Part shown: one piece after another, positions 1 to 8,454 of the stretch
Numbering within the stretch: position 1 is the first letter of the stretch
Layout of the letters: the number at the start of each line of letters is the position of its first letter
Origin: Bacteroidales bacterium
GTDB lineage: Bacteria > Bacteroidota > Bacteroidia > Bacteroidales > UBA932
Assembly (NCBI GenBank): GCA_024401925.1
Contig: JAKSKD010000004.1
Location: 1 to 64,000 of the forward strand
Direction of reading: 5' to 3'
Length of the DNA: 64,000 bases
Position numbers and translations under genes: made by a program
Notes under the pieces: generated by a model
The model's input: only the letters and a program-made list of their open reading frames with translations
The model's database searches: none
Told to the model about the DNA's origin: nothing

Positions 1-55
1 AACCCGAGACCCCCACATTAAAAGTGTGATGCTCTACCTACTGAGCTAACGAGTC
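1..55 (-). tRNA. tRNA-Lys (anticodon TTT), 3' end cut by window edge
   Basis: Read on the minus strand, the segment starts with the acceptor strand GACTCGT, a D-arm with AGCTCAG...GAGC, and an anticodon arm with loop CTTTTAA, which places TTT in the anticodon position. The stem TCACA pairs with TGTGG. The variable region and the start of the T-arm (GGGTT) follow, then the window ends, so the 3' half of the T-arm and the acceptor strand are missing. The layout matches a lysine tRNA. Confidence 0.9.
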
Positions 56-113
56 TTCCAACCCTAAAAGGGATTGCAAAGGTATTGCATTAGGTTGAAA
101 TCTCCAAATAATT

Positions 114-995
114 TCAATACTTTTTGCCCGTTATTTTTGACAATGCCTCAAATCCGCCCAAATCGCTCCAGGTCCAGTCTCCCGGGATGACAAACACTGA
201 ATCAGATTTCTCCATCACAGCATAATCTATCGATATCTTCTCACATTGAGGGAAAAGACGTGACAGAGCCTTGTTCTCCGACTCGCTGAAAAAAACAGGA
301 GCAAGTTCATCCATCAGTTCCGCAGTATGTCCGGCGTGTTTCCGCAATTCCGATGTAATAGTATCAAGACTCCATATGAATATGCCGGCATTCCAAAGAT
401 ATCCTCCTTCCCGCAGATACCTCTCTGCGGTCGCAGAATCCGGTTTTTCCTTAAAGGAGACAACCTTCGAGACAGAATTCTTTTTCTCGTCAGTAACAGA
501 ACTATGGATATACCCATAGTTTGTCTCAGGGCGGTCCGGTGCTATTCCGACACAGACGATGGCATGCCTGTCGGCGGCAAAAGCAAGGCCGGAGCGCATT
601 GTCAGGGCAAATTCTTCACAATCGGGAACATATGCATCAGAAGGCGTTACAATTATGCAAGGTTTCTCCCCTTCCGGAGTTTCAGCTGCTATTTTCCAAG
701 ACGCATAGGCAATACAAGGAGCAGTACTGCGTGGTTCAGGTTCACATAATATATGGGAACAAGGAATTTCAGGCAACTGTTCCGTGATGTAATGGGCATA
801 CGTCTCAGAAGTAACCACCCAGAATTCCGCATCCGGGTCCACGACCTTGAAACGGTTGTAGGTCATCTGAATAAGCGTCTCACCGCACTCCAGAAGATCC
901 AGAAACTGCTTCGGCTTTTCAGGGGTACTGAGCGGATAAAGACGGCTTCCGATTCCGCCGGCCATTATTACTATATGGGTCTTAGATTTTTTCAT
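114..995 (-). CDS. manC: Mannose-1-phosphate guanylyltransferase, short form
   Basis: This enzyme makes GDP-mannose from GTP and mannose-1-phosphate, a cytoplasmic precursor step for surface polysaccharide. The nucleotidyltransferase signature is at the N-terminus (MAGGIGSRLYPLS followed by KPKQFLDL), with later family motifs NYGYIH, WNAGIFIW and WSDLGGF. The protein is 293 residues and stops just after WSDLGG, so it lacks the C-terminal beta-helix or isomerase extension of longer ManC proteins. The ATG overlaps the TGA of the upstream ferredoxin gene (ATGA), so it is the third gene of a leftward operon with two redox proteins, an odd partner set. A different NDP-sugar pyrophosphorylase specificity is possible, but the motifs fit ManC best. 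Confidence 0.85.
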   Translation of the reverse strand: MKKSKTHIVIMAGGIGSRLYPLSTPEKPKQFLDLLECGETLIQMTYNRFKVVDPDAEFWVVTSETYAHYITEQLPEIPCSHILCEPEPRSTAPCIAYASWKIAAETPEGEKPCIIVTPSDAYVPDCEEFALTMRSGLAFAADRHAIVCVGIAPDRPETNYGYIHSSVTDEKKNSVSKVVSFKEKPDSATAERYLREGGYLWNAGIFIWSLDTITSELRKHAGHTAELMDELAPVFFSESENKALSRLFPQCEKISIDYAVMEKSDSVFVIPGDWTWSDLGGFEALSKITGKKY

Positions 996-1564
996 TTGTG
1001 TACAGCATTTCCTTCAACGCGGATTGCCTTAAACGGTGAAACCGGACAGAAAAACTCGCAGGCACCGCAGCCTATGCAAAGTTCCGCTTCCACCACAGGT
1101 CTTCCACAAATAATCTTTATCGCCCCGGCCGGACATCTGTCCTTGCAGACAGCGCACGGATGGGATGCATCCGCAAAGTTAATACATTTTTTCAGTTCGA
1201 CCTCCGCAATCCCTATCTGTTCGCTCTGCTTTGCATCCAGACCGATGTTTTCCAGTGCGCCTGACGGGCATACTTCCATACAGGCAGTACATTCATACTC
1301 GCAGAATCCTGCACCGAAATCCATCGACGGGCGCATTACTCCGGCTATCCCGTATCCATCCACCGTCATTTTCAGGGCCCCTGTCCCGCAGACCTCCACA
1401 CATTTCCCGCAAGATATGCAAATATCACGAAGCCTGTCATACCCACCGGACCCGGGCGGAGAAACTGTCTGCCTCTTCGTCCGGGTCCAATGTTCCGGGG
1501 CGTCAAGCCCCGCTTTCAAGAATGCTGCAAAGAATTTCCTGCGGCTTTTATCTATTTTCTCCAC
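992..1564 (-). CDS. NapG/MauM-like ferredoxin with four [4Fe-4S] motifs
   Basis: An electron-transfer protein of 190 residues with four cysteine clusters: C49/52/55/59, C88/92/95/99, C127/137/140/144 and C163/166/169/173. This is the arrangement of NapG/MauM-type ferredoxins. The N-terminus has a double arginine (SRRKFFAAFLKAG), a weak twin-arginine-like signal that may direct membrane attachment or export. The start codon is GTG, and the upstream reductase gene ends at the same base (TAGTG), so translation is probably coupled. The natural partner is that neighbouring aldo/keto reductase, which has its own ferredoxin tail. The physiological donor and acceptor cannot be read from the sequence. 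Confidence 0.8.
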   Translation of the reverse strand: MEKIDKSRRKFFAAFLKAGLDAPEHWTRTKRQTVSPPGSGGYDRLRDICISCGKCVEVCGTGALKMTVDGYGIAGVMRPSMDFGAGFCEYECTACMEVCPSGALENIGLDAKQSEQIGIAEVELKKCINFADASHPCAVCKDRCPAGAIKIICGRPVVEAELCIGCGACEFFCPVSPFKAIRVEGNAVHK

Positions 1565-2925
1565 TAAGCATCAAGCTGCTTGACAAGATCGGCTATGCGG
1601 GAAAGCTGCTGAGGTATCCTGATATGCTGCGGGCACTTTGACACGCAAACGTTGCAGCCTACGCACATATCGGCTTTCTCAGAATCCTGCAAGCCCTTGT
1701 TGTATCTATTGAGGAATATCTTTCTCTTCTGCTTGTATTCCTTGTTATGCTCCCCTTCCGGTACAGGAAGGTTCAGTTCATTCGAGCAGGTGTCATAGAC
1801 CTTGAAATTGCCCGGAATATTGACTCCGTTAGGACAAGGCATACAATAACTGCATCCGGTACACCCGATAAGAGTATTTTCCTTCATCAGTCTTGCCACA
1901 TCGAAAAGCATCTCGTTGTCAGCCTTAGTGAGAGGAACAAAATCCCTGAACGTATCGATGTTCTCCTTCATCTGGTCCATATTGGACATTCCGCTGAGGA
2001 CACACATTACGCCGGGAAAACTTGCCACAAAACTGAGTGCCATACCAGCAGGGCTGAGGTCAGGGCGGACAGCCTCAAACCTTTCCCTAATGCTGTCATT
2101 TACATTGGCAAGGGCACCTCCACGGATAGGTTCCATTATGACAGCCGGGATGTTCCTTTCAGCAAGCATTGTGTAAAGCGTCTCGGCATCACACTTCAAA
2201 TCTTCACTGCCCCAGAGAGGCATATCCTTCCAGTCGAAATAGTTCATCTGAATCTGGACGAAATCCCATTTGTACGGGAGGGCAAGAAGGCCCGCGAATG
2301 CGTCATTGGATCCGTGGAAAGAGAAACCGATGTGACGAATTTTTCCCTCTTCCTTCATCTGATAGAGGTAGTCCAAAACTCCGTTATCCTTGAAGCGGGC
2401 ATTGAAATCATCTCCGGAAGTACCGTGAAGCAACATAAAGTCCACATATTCAGTCTGGAGGCATTTAAGGGAGTTCTCAAACATTGCCTGAGCCTGTTCT
2501 ACTGTATCCCCCGGTCTGTTAGACATCTTCGTAGCTATATAATATGACTCGCGAGGGTATCTTGAGAGTGCAATGCCGGTGGCAGTCTCTGACGGACCGT
2601 ATGCAGGAGCTGTATCAAAATAATTGATGCCGTGAGCCAGAGCATAATCCACCATCTCATTGACCTGAGCCTGGTCAATGACATTCTTCTCACCTTTCAC
2701 ACGCGGGAATCTCATACATCCGAGTCCAAGGAGGCTGACAGTTCCGATACCCTCCCAGTCGCGGGTCACGATAGTACCACTTGTTTTCTCTACAGGTACG
2801 TATGTGGATTGTTTCTGTTTCGGTTTGCCGGCGCAGGAATTCAAGATGGAATTTGCGGCAATGATTCCGGCTCCGCCCGCAACCATAGTCTTGATAGCGG
2901 AACGGCGAGTAATATTCTTTGGCAT
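1564..2925 (-). CDS. Tat-exported aldo/keto reductase with C-terminal ferredoxin domain
   Basis: A 453-residue oxidoreductase. The N-terminus has a twin-arginine motif (TRRSAIK), a hydrophobic stretch and a lipobox-like LNSC near residue 30, so it may be a Tat-dependent lipoprotein. The aldo/keto reductase barrel follows, with GLGCMRFP, the catalytic-type stretch FDTAPAYG and FMLLHG. The last about 100 residues hold two ferredoxin motifs, CTGCSYCMPC and CVGCNVCVSKC. Such AKR-ferredoxin fusions are frequent in Bacteroidota and Firmicutes; the substrate is usually unknown. It is the first gene of the operon with the four-cluster ferredoxin and manC. A -7 element lies about 22 bases upstream of the ATG. 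Confidence 0.85.
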   Translation of the reverse strand: MPKNITRRSAIKTMVAGGAGIIAANSILNSCAGKPKQKQSTYVPVEKTSGTIVTRDWEGIGTVSLLGLGCMRFPRVKGEKNVIDQAQVNEMVDYALAHGINYFDTAPAYGPSETATGIALSRYPRESYYIATKMSNRPGDTVEQAQAMFENSLKCLQTEYVDFMLLHGTSGDDFNARFKDNGVLDYLYQMKEEGKIRHIGFSFHGSNDAFAGLLALPYKWDFVQIQMNYFDWKDMPLWGSEDLKCDAETLYTMLAERNIPAVIMEPIRGGALANVNDSIRERFEAVRPDLSPAGMALSFVASFPGVMCVLSGMSNMDQMKENIDTFRDFVPLTKADNEMLFDVARLMKENTLIGCTGCSYCMPCPNGVNIPGNFKVYDTCSNELNLPVPEGEHNKEYKQKRKIFLNRYNKGLQDSEKADMCVGCNVCVSKCPQHIRIPQQLSRIADLVKQLDA

Positions 2926-2946
2926 AATTATGGTTTGTTAATCGAA

Positions 2947-2954
2947 CAAAAATA
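2947..2954 (-). promoter_or_regulatory. Bacteroidota -7 element for the reductase/ferredoxin/manC operon
   Basis: On the minus strand this reads TATTTTTG, matching TAnnTTTG, 21 bases before the reductase ATG. No clear -33 box is seen. Confidence 0.5.
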
Positions 2955-2984
2955 ATATATTTTCCGTTATCCTACCTTATTTAC

Positions 2985-2992
2985 TACCTTTG
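2985..2992 (+). promoter_or_regulatory. Bacteroidota -7 element for the SIMPL gene
   Basis: TACCTTTG matches TAnnTTTG and lies 25 bases before the ATG at 3018. A weak TTTC occurs about 20 bases upstream in the -33 position. It is divergent from the leftward operon promoter. Confidence 0.55.
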
Positions 2993-3017
2993 TTGTACCA
3001 ATAAAATCAGAATAATT

Positions 3018-3719
3018 ATGGAAAACAAGTCGAAATTCTACAGCGGGATCTGCATTATGGCAGGCCTCATCATACTTGGAGCAATGTTTCCGGTCACAGC
3101 CAGAGTATTCAAATCTTTTGACCGCACCGTAAATGTAAAGGGACTCTGCGAACGCGAAGTCGCAGCCGACAAGGTCATTTGGCCAGTTGTACTGAAAGTC
3201 AGCGGAAATGACATCGATGCCCTATACAGGGATGTCAACAGGCAGAACGAGACAGTCAGGCAGTTTTTGATTGCAGGCGGAATCAAGGAAGAAGAAATAA
3301 GCCTGAGCATCACCTCATCAGACAAATACACCCTTGAATATTCAAACGACAGGGCCTACAGATACATCCTCACATCAGTCGTAACAGTATGCACGGAAAA
3401 TGTTGATGCAGTGGTAGCCCTACGCTCCCACAAAAGCGACCTGTTCGCCAAAGGAATTATGATTGTCGAGGATGACTGGAACAACCAGACCATATTCTCT
3501 TTCGAAGGCCTCAACGATATCAAGCCGGAGATGATTGAAGAAGCCACACGCAACGCGCGCGCCTCAGCCGTCAAATTCGCAGAAGACTCCGGAAGCCATC
3601 TCGGAAAGATCAAAGACGCTTCCCAAGGCACATTCACGATTACAGACAGGGATTCCAACACGCCATACATCAAAAAAGTCCGCGTTGTGACCAGCGTAAC
3701 CTATTATTTGGCACGATGA
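3018..3719 (+). CDS. SIMPL-domain (DUF541) membrane-anchored protein
   Basis: A 233-residue protein with one N-terminal hydrophobic segment (about residues 10-28), then an exported SIMPL/DUF541-like domain beginning at RTVNVKGLCEREV. SIMPL proteins are envelope proteins of poorly defined role; some are linked to stress or to kinase signalling. The gene is monocistronic: it has its own -7 element and ends in a strong terminator that begins at the last base of its stop codon. The family match rests on the N-terminal 'V.V.G....E...D' pattern and the repeated short beta/alpha layout, so it is good but not certain. Confidence 0.75.
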   Translation: MENKSKFYSGICIMAGLIILGAMFPVTARVFKSFDRTVNVKGLCEREVAADKVIWPVVLKVSGNDIDALYRDVNRQNETVRQFLIAGGIKEEEISLSITSSDKYTLEYSNDRAYRYILTSVVTVCTENVDAVVALRSHKSDLFAKGIMIVEDDWNNQTIFSFEGLNDIKPEMIEEATRNARASAVKFAEDSGSHLGKIKDASQGTFTITDRDSNTPYIKKVRVVTSVTYYLAR

Positions 3720-3747
3720 GTCATTGATTTTTCAATGACTTTTTTTT
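3719..3747 (+). terminator. Rho-independent terminator after the SIMPL gene
   Basis: A perfect 9-bp stem (AGTCATTGA with TCAATGACT), a TTTT loop and a run of seven T. It starts on the last base of the SIMPL stop codon and runs into the -33/-7 region of the next gene. Confidence 0.85.
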
Positions 3748-3754
3748 ACTTTTG
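3747..3754 (+). promoter_or_regulatory. Bacteroidota promoter of the DUF1846 gene
   Basis: TACTTTTG (-7) with ATTG at 3723-3726 exactly 20 bases upstream. The ATG at 3764 lies 9 bases after the -7 element, so the mRNA would be almost leaderless. The -33 box lies inside the terminator hairpin of the preceding gene. Confidence 0.7.
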
Positions 3755-3763
3755 CACCCCGTT

Positions 3764-5224
3764 ATGAAATACGGGTTTGACAACGACAAATATCTAAAAA
3801 TTCAATCCGAGCACATCAAGAAGCGCATTGCACAGTTCGGAGACAAACTATACCTCGAATTCGGAGGAAAACTTTTTGACGATAACCACGCAAGCCGCGT
3901 GCTGCCGGGTTTTGAACCTGACAGCAAACTCAAGATGCTTATGCAGATGTGTGATGATGTGGAAATCGTCATCGTCATAAGTGCACTCGACATAGAGAAA
4001 AACAAGGTCCGCAGCGACCTTGGTATCACATATGATATGGATGTACTCAGACTCAGGAATGAGTTTGAAAAAAGAGGCTTTCTCGTAGGGTCCGTCGTCA
4101 TCACCCACTACAACGGTCAGTCAAGCGCAGACGCATACAGGGAAAGACTGGAGCGTATGGGTGTCAGGACATATTTCCATTACACGATTGAAGGCTACCC
4201 GTCCAACGTTGCTCTCATTGATTCGGAGAACGGTTTCGGACGGAATGATTATGTGGAGACCGAAAGGCCTCTCGTGGTTGTAACGGCTCCGGGGCCGGGC
4301 AGCGGAAAAATGGCGGTATGCCTCAGTCAACTCTATCAGGATCATCAGAGAGACATCAAGGCCGGATATGCGAAATTCGAGACCTTCCCTATCTGGAATC
4401 TCCCGTTGAGACACCCTCTGAATCTGGCGTACGAAGCCGCCACCGCCGATCTCAACGACATCAATATGATAGATCCGTTCCATCTCGAAGCTTACGGAAC
4501 TACTGCTGTCAACTACAACAGGGACATTGAAATTTTCCCTGTGCTGAACGCGCTGTTCGAGGGTATCTATGGCGAGAACCCATACAAGTCCCCTACCGAT
4601 ATGGGCGTCAACATGATAGGATTCTGCATAAGCGACGAAGAAGTCTGCAAGGCTGCCGCAAAGGATGAGATAGTACGCAGATACTACGACGCCCTGACGA
4701 ATCTTGCACAAAACGTTTGCAAAGACAAGGAAGTCAACAAGATAGCTCTAGTCATGAAGCAGGCGGGGATAACAACGGAATACCGTCGCACGACCGTCGC
4801 CGCAAAAGAGCGCAAGGAGAAGTCAGGAGTGGCTTCATCTGCTATTGAGCTGGCAGACGGAACTCTGATTACAGCCGAAACCAGTCCCCTTCTCGGTCCA
4901 AGTGCAGCATTAATACTCAACGCAACAAAGCATCTTGCCGGAATCAATCACAGCGTCAAGCTAATTCCTCAGGACATGATCGAGCCTATTCAGCGAACAA
5001 AAGTCAATTTCCTTCACGGGCACAATCCACGTCTTCATACCGATGAGGTTCTTGTGGCTCTTTCAATGCTCAGCAAGGAAGATGAAAATTGCCGGAAGGC
5101 TCTCGAATGTCTGCCTCAGCTTAAGGGTTGCCAAGTCCACTCGACAGCTCTTCTGAGCGAAGTTGACCGCAAGATTTTCAAAAAACTCGGTGTCGGACTC
5201 ACCTGCGATCCTGTCAAAAAATAA
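3764..5224 (+). CDS. DUF1846 family protein
   Basis: A cytoplasmic protein of 486 residues from the ATG at 3764; an upstream in-frame TTG lies inside the -7 promoter element and is not a believable start. Members of DUF1846 are about 490-500 residues, are widely conserved in Firmicutes and Bacteroidota, and have no agreed function. A glycine-rich loop GPGSGK (residues about 177-182) after a hydrophobic strand looks like a nucleotide-binding P-loop. The family resemblance is along the whole length (for example GHNPRLHTDEVL near the C-terminus). It ends with an 11-base convergent overlap with the DUF6359 lipoprotein gene. Confidence 0.85.
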   Translation: MKYGFDNDKYLKIQSEHIKKRIAQFGDKLYLEFGGKLFDDNHASRVLPGFEPDSKLKMLMQMCDDVEIVIVISALDIEKNKVRSDLGITYDMDVLRLRNEFEKRGFLVGSVVITHYNGQSSADAYRERLERMGVRTYFHYTIEGYPSNVALIDSENGFGRNDYVETERPLVVVTAPGPGSGKMAVCLSQLYQDHQRDIKAGYAKFETFPIWNLPLRHPLNLAYEAATADLNDINMIDPFHLEAYGTTAVNYNRDIEIFPVLNALFEGIYGENPYKSPTDMGVNMIGFCISDEEVCKAAAKDEIVRRYYDALTNLAQNVCKDKEVNKIALVMKQAGITTEYRRTTVAAKERKEKSGVASSAIELADGTLITAETSPLLGPSAALILNATKHLAGINHSVKLIPQDMIEPIQRTKVNFLHGHNPRLHTDEVLVALSMLSKEDENCRKALECLPQLKGCQVHSTALLSEVDRKIFKKLGVGLTCDPVKK

Positions 5225-5702
5225 CTGACGTCGTCGATTTCAGGCCGATTGTTCCCATATAATCCGCAAGCTTGCCTTTAATGCAGATTTCGCAGCCAAG
5301 GACATCAGGATTGTCCAGAAGATTCAACTGTTCCCTGACCGCCTTGGATTCTTCGGAAGACGTACTCAATTGTACAGGAAAAAGTTGTCCGGACCCATCC
5401 TGAGCCCCGCATATTACAATATTGGAAGCCTTGCTTCCTTCTCCGGAGCCGAAAACAACAGCGCTTATCTTTGTACCGGATACATATCCGACCACCCATC
5501 CTTTTACCCAAACCTCATCAGAACTATCCAGATACTTCAGAAGTATGGTTCCTCCTGACTTGAAATCCTCAGGAGCAAAAGGATATTCTTCACTTCCGTC
5601 CCTGAATACAACAGCCCGTCCTTCATTCGGATCCGTCTGCAGAGGGCCTGAACAGGACACAGCCAAGACCGCTCCCAGCACAAGAAAAATTACGTTTTTC
5701 AT
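5214..5702 (-). CDS. DUF6359-like lipoprotein
   Basis: A small exported protein, 162 residues if it starts at the ATG at 5702. That start gives a clean lipoprotein signal (MKNVIFLVLGAVLAVSC); an ATG at 5708 adds two residues, and longer starts put charged and odd residues before the signal. The mature part has the pattern GGT...YLDSSDEVWVKGWVVGYVSG, ending GCEICIKGKLADYMGTIGLK. This is the OB-like beta-barrel layout of the DUF6359 family, found almost only in Bacteroidota, where it occurs alone or fused to secreted nucleases. No function is established. Confidence 0.7.
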   Translation of the reverse strand: MKNVIFLVLGAVLAVSCSGPLQTDPNEGRAVVFRDGSEEYPFAPEDFKSGGTILLKYLDSSDEVWVKGWVVGYVSGTKISAVVFGSGEGSKASNIVICGAQDGSGQLFPVQLSTSSEESKAVREQLNLLDNPDVLGCEICIKGKLADYMGTIGLKSTTSVIF

Positions 5703-5789
5703 ATACATTAAATTTAGAGAACAAAAACCTGCAGCCATCGTGAATACAGGCTCGGCTAAGTTATGGTTATTTTTATAAATAGCAGAATA

Positions 5790-5801
5790 TTAAACGTTTA
5801 A
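5790..5801. promoter_or_regulatory. 12-base perfect palindrome, possible operator
   Basis: TTAAACGTTTAA lies in the 246-base spacer between the DUF6359 lipoprotein and ugd, about 130 bases before the ugd -7 element. The sequence shows only symmetry; a protein-binding role is a guess. Confidence 0.2.
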
Positions 5802-5921
5802 CTTATGAAATTCCGGTCTTTTCGCCGACATTGCCAGACAGATTATTCCACAATATCCGATACTTTACTTTTCTATGTATTCAAATACTTCACATAAAAA
5901 AGAGAAATCATTTATTATGAT

Positions 5922-5929
5922 TACCTTTG
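5922..5929 (+). promoter_or_regulatory. Bacteroidota -7 element for ugd
   Basis: TACCTTTG matches TAnnTTTG, 19 bases before the ATG at 5949. No convincing -33 box is seen. Confidence 0.55.
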
Positions 5930-5948
5930 TCCTATAATAAATCGCTAT

Positions 5949-7262
5949 ATGATGAAGATTGCCGTTGCCGGAACAGGTTATGTCGGGTTGTCAGTCGCCA
6001 CACTGCTTGCGCAGCACAATGAGGTGACAGCCGTTGACGTTGTACCGCAGAAAGTTGAAATGGTCAATGCCGGCAAGTCCCCGATAAGGGATGAACTCAT
6101 TGTAAAATATCTTGCAGGGCAGGATATCAACGGCAACGCAGCCAAGCTGAACCTCAAGGCAACGACTGACTCTGCCGCAGCCTTCAAGGGCGCAGATTAT
6201 ATAGTCATCGCTACACCGACAAATTATGACCCGATCAAGAACTTCTTCGACACTTCACACGTTGAGGAGGTGATAGACCTTGTCCTTGAAGTCAATCCGG
6301 ATGCGGTGATGGTTGTAAAATCCACGGTTCCGGTGGGTTTCTGCCGCGATATGTACATTAAATACGCAGGGAAGGGTGTCAAAAAGATGAACCTGGTCTT
6401 CTCCCCAGAATTTCTCCGCGAGACCAGGGCCCTGTACGACAACCTGTTCCCGAGCCGCATCATAATCGGGACACCTCAACCGAAAGGCACTTCCGAGGAA
6501 AATGCCGCCATACAGAAGCTGGTGGGAGAAGGTCTGGAGGAAAAGGCCCGCCGTTTTGCCGGACTTCTGCAGGAAGGGGCGGAGAAGAAAGACGTCCCTG
6601 TTCTTCTTATGGAAACGGAAGAGGCTGAATCAGTGAAATTGTTCGCCAACACCTTCCTTGCACTCCGTGTCAGCTATTTCAACGAACTTGATACATACGC
6701 CGAGATCAAGGGTCTCGACACCAAGGCAATCATCGACGGCATCGGGCTTGACCCCCGTATTGGCAGCCATTACAACAATCCGTCTTTCGGATATGGCGGT
6801 TACTGCCTTCCAAAGGACACGAAACAGTTACTCGCCAATTTCAAGGATGTGCCGGAGAATATGATCAGCGCCATTGTGGAAAGCAACAGGACAAGGAAGG
6901 ATTTCATCTCCGACCAGATTCTCAAAAAGGCAGGCTATTATGTAGGTTCCTCAGTCTGGTCCAAGGAAATGGAAGCTGAGGTCACCATCGGTGTCTTCAG
7001 GCTCACGATGAAGTCCAATTCCGATAACTTCCGCCAGTCCTCCATCCAAGGTGTGATGAAGAGGGTGAAGGCGAAGGGCGCCAGGATGATTGTATATGAA
7101 CCTACACTGGAAGACGGAATCTCATTCTTCGGCAGCAAGGTGGTGAACAATCTCGAAGAGTTCAAAAAACAATCGGACGCCATCATAGCCAACCGGTATG
7201 ACAGCGTCCTCGATGATGTCAAAGATAAAGTCTACACCCGCGACATTTTCGGGCGCGACTAG
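5949..7262 (+). CDS. ugd: UDP-glucose 6-dehydrogenase
   Basis: Oxidises UDP-glucose to UDP-glucuronate with two NAD+, for capsule or cell-surface glycans. The N-terminal Rossmann motif is AGTGYVGLS (residues 7-15). The catalytic cysteine is Cys286 in [14 protein letters not shown], with the conserved lysine of the family at [11 protein letters not shown]. The protein is 437 residues, about 50 longer than the E. coli enzyme; an extra helical segment around residues 180-215 accounts for part of this. Two adjacent ATG codons (5949 and 5952) could both serve as the start. The stop overlaps the convergent STAS-kinase gene by 4 bases. Other nucleotide-sugar dehydrogenases share these motifs, so the exact substrate is inferred. 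Confidence 0.9.
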   Translation: MMKIAVAGTGYVGLSVATLLAQHNEVTAVDVVPQKVEMVNAGKSPIRDELIVKYLAGQDINGNAAKLNLKATTDSAAAFKGADYIVIATPTNYDPIKNFFDTSHVEEVIDLVLEVNPDAVMVVKSTVPVGFCRDMYIKYAGKGVKKMNLVFSPEFLRETRALYDNLFPSRIIIGTPQPKGTSEENAAIQKLVGEGLEEKARRFAGLLQEGAEKKDVPVLLMETEEAESVKLFANTFLALRVSYFNELDTYAEIKGLDTKAIIDGIGLDPRIGSHYNNPSFGYGGYCLPKDTKQLLANFKDVPENMISAIVESNRTRKDFISDQILKKAGYYVGSSVWSKEMEAEVTIGVFRLTMKSNSDNFRQSSIQGVMKRVKAKGARMIVYEPTLEDGISFFGSKVVNNLEEFKKQSDAIIANRYDSVLDDVKDKVYTRDIFGRD

Positions 7263-8368
7263 AATAATTTAGCCCTGATGTAATCTATCATTCCCGGCTC
7301 GAATCCATATGTGGATCCGAGGTATAGCATATGCAGGGCCGCAAAAGGCTCGACTTTTCTGTTCACCTCCTCCAGTTCCTCAGCGGTGCTGACACCGAAA
7401 TACTCCTTGGCGAAGGTGTCCCATATGCGCCGCATGTCGGCAAGTCCGAGATGGAACAGGTCGATGCTTTTCTGCTCAGTATTCAATATGGCCAGGAAAT
7501 ACCACATTCCGAGATCGAGCATAGGATAGCCGTAGCCGAAATCAGAAAGGTCGATCCACATATCCTCCTTCCCCGTAGTGATGACATTACTCATCTGCAT
7601 ATCGCCGTGGAGGCAGGTAGTTGCATCCGGAATGTTGTCCAGAAAGGCATTTGCCACGGCTCTCTCAGACTCAGACAGTTCCTTGCAGGAATTTACCGCA
7701 TTCCTGTAAAACGTCTTCCTGTTATTGAACATATTCGTATCGCAAGGCGTACTGTGAAGCTTCTTGCACATACGCGCAAATCTCACGGACATTTCCTCAA
7801 GGCGCTCAGGCTCATCGTACACAATTCTTGAGAAAGAGCGCTTACCTTCTATTCTCTCAAATTCCAAGGCTGAATGTCCGTCATCCTCATACAGTGTTCC
7901 GACCAGAGGCGTAGGAAGTCCGAAAAGAAGCACGGCCTTCGCGACTGCCTTTTCCTGTGCAGTAATCACTTTCGGCACACGGGTGCCGTACACCTTGATC
8001 ATGGCGTCACCGTCCTTGCTGTTGTAAGCCTTTGAAAGGAAACTTGCTCCGAACTCCACATACTGTGACATATCCAGAGGCTTTGCCTTCCTGCATATGC
8101 TTATCAGAGAGGAGACACCTGTATCCTCGAATTTCTCGGCAACCGCATCACTGACATTGATGATCAGAAACCTTTTGCCGGCCTCACGGCAACGCAGGAG
8201 TCCGCGCAATGCCGCGAAATTGATTCCGGTCACATTGTCAAAATCCAGGACATAAACATTGCCCGGCTCGACAGAGTTCTCAATTTTCTGCATCCCTTCG
8301 CCATTCAGGAAGCCTGAAAGCGACAGGTTGGTGCCATTCTGTGTAAATGAAAAAGTCTGATTACCCAT
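7259..8368 (-). CDS. STAS domain fused to an aminoglycoside-phosphotransferase-like kinase
   Basis: A 369-residue two-domain protein. Residues about 5-100 look like a STAS (anti-sigma-antagonist type) domain: the strand [20 protein letters not shown], then [11 protein letters not shown] and the final [12 protein letters not shown] helix. The usual phosphorylatable Ser/Thr of the STAS loop is replaced (NFAAL). Residues about 105-369 are an APH/choline-kinase-like fold with a likely ATP lysine in AMIKVYG, the catalytic loop HGDMQMSN (254-261) and the metal motif DLSDFG (273-278), so the kinase looks active. The kinase part resembles the paralogous phosphotransferase family described in Fibrobacter (TIGR02172). 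Substrate and role are unknown. It is convergent with ugd. Confidence 0.7.
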   Translation of the reverse strand: MGNQTFSFTQNGTNLSLSGFLNGEGMQKIENSVEPGNVYVLDFDNVTGINFAALRGLLRCREAGKRFLIINVSDAVAEKFEDTGVSSLISICRKAKPLDMSQYVEFGASFLSKAYNSKDGDAMIKVYGTRVPKVITAQEKAVAKAVLLFGLPTPLVGTLYEDDGHSALEFERIEGKRSFSRIVYDEPERLEEMSVRFARMCKKLHSTPCDTNMFNNRKTFYRNAVNSCKELSESERAVANAFLDNIPDATTCLHGDMQMSNVITTGKEDMWIDLSDFGYGYPMLDLGMWYFLAILNTEQKSIDLFHLGLADMRRIWDTFAKEYFGVSTAEELEEVNRKVEPFAALHMLYLGSTYGFEPGMIDYIRAKLF

Positions 8369-8454
8369 AATTTTCTAAATAGATGCACTAATTTATCAAA
8401 ATCCTGTCTGTAATCCAAAATTTTCTGTACATTCGCACTCATAACGATATTATT

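Noticed and set aside
753-1583. 276-residue open frame on the plus strand
   Set aside because: Antisense to the four-cluster ferredoxin and manC; the sequence has no protein motif and the minus-strand genes have clear cysteine and nucleotidyltransferase motifs.
4121-4711. 196-residue open frame on the minus strand
   Set aside because: Shadow of the DUF1846 gene; starts and stops inside it and has no signal or motif.
5804-5896. 30-codon frame starting MKFRSFRRHC between DUF6359 lipoprotein and ugd
   Set aside because: Too short, no promoter before it and no recognisable pattern; likely chance.
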